Positions 63,521 through 64,000 of a stretch of DNA of 64,000 nt are shown one piece after another. Under the pieces are notes generated by a model, which ran no database searches, was not told where the DNA came from, and was given only the letters and a program-made list of their open reading frames with translations. The first letter of the stretch is position 1. Every line of letters starts with the position of its first letter. The translations under genes were made by a program, and so were the position numbers. Origin of the DNA: an uncultured Pelagimonas sp. (GTDB lineage Bacteria > Pseudomonadota > Alphaproteobacteria > Rhodobacterales > Rhodobacteraceae); the NCBI GenBank assembly GCA_947497905.1, contig CANMIH010000002.1, forward strand, positions 1 to 64,000, written 5' to 3'.

Positions 63521-64000
63521 CCCAAGGTTGTGGGTGCCCGCAGGCCCTGAATCTGTGAGGCATCCATTTCACTGCCATCCGACAGGCGAACCTTCACGGT
63601 GCCATTGTCATCTCGAACTTCAAGGATCTGGTTGTAGGCCATCGCTGGCTTGGTATCGAGCTGCTCGCGGCCTTCAAAGTTCTCAATTTCAAACTTGTAG
63701 ACGCCGTTCGGCAGCTTGGAGCCGTCCTCCAAAGTCCCATTCCAGTACAGCGTCTCCTGTCCGACCGGGATCTCCATCTTATCGACGATCTCACCATCGG
63801 CATCGCGCACCACAAGATTGGCACTGGTGGCATCCTCAGCATACTGCGGACGCATCGATACAAGCTGACCGGTGAACAACACAGGCGCAGGCGCCAGCCC
63901 TTCCATGCCAACAAGCGAGCCCATCTGCTGAAGCGAGTTTGAGGCAAAGGCCGAGCTGATTTCTTTCAATGTGTCATTGGTCAGAACCTGCTGTTCCACC
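63517..64000 (-). CDS. flgD: Flagellar hook-capping protein FlgD, 3' part
   Basis: The gene runs off the right edge; only the last 160 or so codons are in the window. FlgD is the scaffold that caps the growing hook. EQQVLTNDTLKEISSA is the end of the conserved N-terminal region, and the FlgD Ig-like/FlgD-Tudor domain shows VVRDADGEIV, W(N)GTLEDGSKLPNGVYKFEIE. The frame opens with GTG (63997-63999), which I read as an internal Val, not a start. A flagellar cluster probably continues to the right. Confidence 0.82.
   Translation of the reverse strand, partial: VEQQVLTNDTLKEISSAFASNSLQQMGSLVGMEGLAPAPVLFTGQLVSMRPQYAEDATSANLVVRDADGEIVDKMEIPVGQETLYWNGTLEDGSKLPNGVYKFEIENFEGREQLDTKPAMAYNQILEVRDDNGTVKVRLSDGSEMDASQIQGLRAPTTLG

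Overview
The window is chromosomal DNA from an alphaproteobacterium, almost certainly a marine Rhodobacteraceae (roseobacter-group) bacterium. The evidence is gene content and order: a divergent regB / senC-regA redox regulatory locus, hemD with a mitofilin-like (Mic60) gene and hemY in one operon, a divL-like gene followed by tsaE-amgK-murU-addB-addA-trxA, and gyrB, recF, dnaN, dnaA, rpsT, enoyl-CoA hydratase, mutM, ubiE and ubiB in the order known from Caulobacter and Rhodobacter relatives. Genes are densely packed and overlapping ATGA starts are common. I saw no tRNA, rRNA body, insertion sequence, prophage or CRISPR array. The first 275 bases carry a promoter, with an rRNA-operon-like look, that reads out of the left edge.

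Layout. 0.3-1.9 kb: a TetR regulator diverging from an EamA transporter, with a palindromic operator between them. 2-9 kb: the hemD-mic60-hemY operon (minus) diverging from tsaD-gpsA-yciI-EVE (plus), then a DUF1761 membrane protein. 9.2-12 kb: a DUF2853 protein, a translationally coupled Fe/2-oxoglutarate dioxygenase plus HD-domain protein that resembles the PhnY/PhnZ and TmpA/TmpB organophosphonate oxygenase systems, an HxlR regulator and a DUF1330 protein. 12-17.8 kb: ahcY and a mixed set of small enzymes (HD nucleotidase-like, two GNATs, an APH-like kinase, a lipoprotein). 17.8-20.5 kb: regA, senC and regB. 20.5-31 kb: a PAS-only DivL-like protein with a perfect CtrA site in front, then tsaE, the MurNAc recycling pair amgK-murU, the AddAB helicase-nuclease and thioredoxin. 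31-36 kb: hslV and hslU, separated by a DM13 protein and an aldo/keto reductase, then a D-lyxose-isomerase-like enzyme and a small RTX-repeat protein.

36-43 kb: a peptide-type ABC transporter (two permeases, a double ATPase and, last, the binding protein) behind a proline iminopeptidase gene. 43-49.7 kb: ubiG, then comF-grxC-nit-marR (minus), a methyltransferase, hemH, and small secreted and cell-envelope proteins (63-aa protein, L,D-transpeptidase, CAP-domain lipoprotein). 49.7-58.7 kb: the replication block gyrB ... recF-dnaN-dnaA-rpsT, interrupted by a GNAT/TetR pair and a divergent carboxymuconolactone-decarboxylase-like gene under a tandem operator. 58.8-64 kb: enoyl-CoA hydratase, mutM, a membrane protein, ubiE-ubiB, and the 3' part of flgD running off the right edge.

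Recurring themes are heme (hemD, hemY, hemH) and ubiquinone (ubiG, ubiE, ubiB) synthesis, redox control (RegBA, SenC, TrxA, GrxC), metabolite repair (MutM for DNA, the Nit-type amidase) and DNA replication and repair. The most interesting items are the PhyH-HD oxygenase pair, the CtrA site in front of the kinase-less DivL, a perfect 12-bp inverted repeat over the probable dnaN promoter, the structured dnaA leader, and the tandem TetR operator. Start codons were moved inward from the longest frame wherever a ribosome binding site or family length argued for it.
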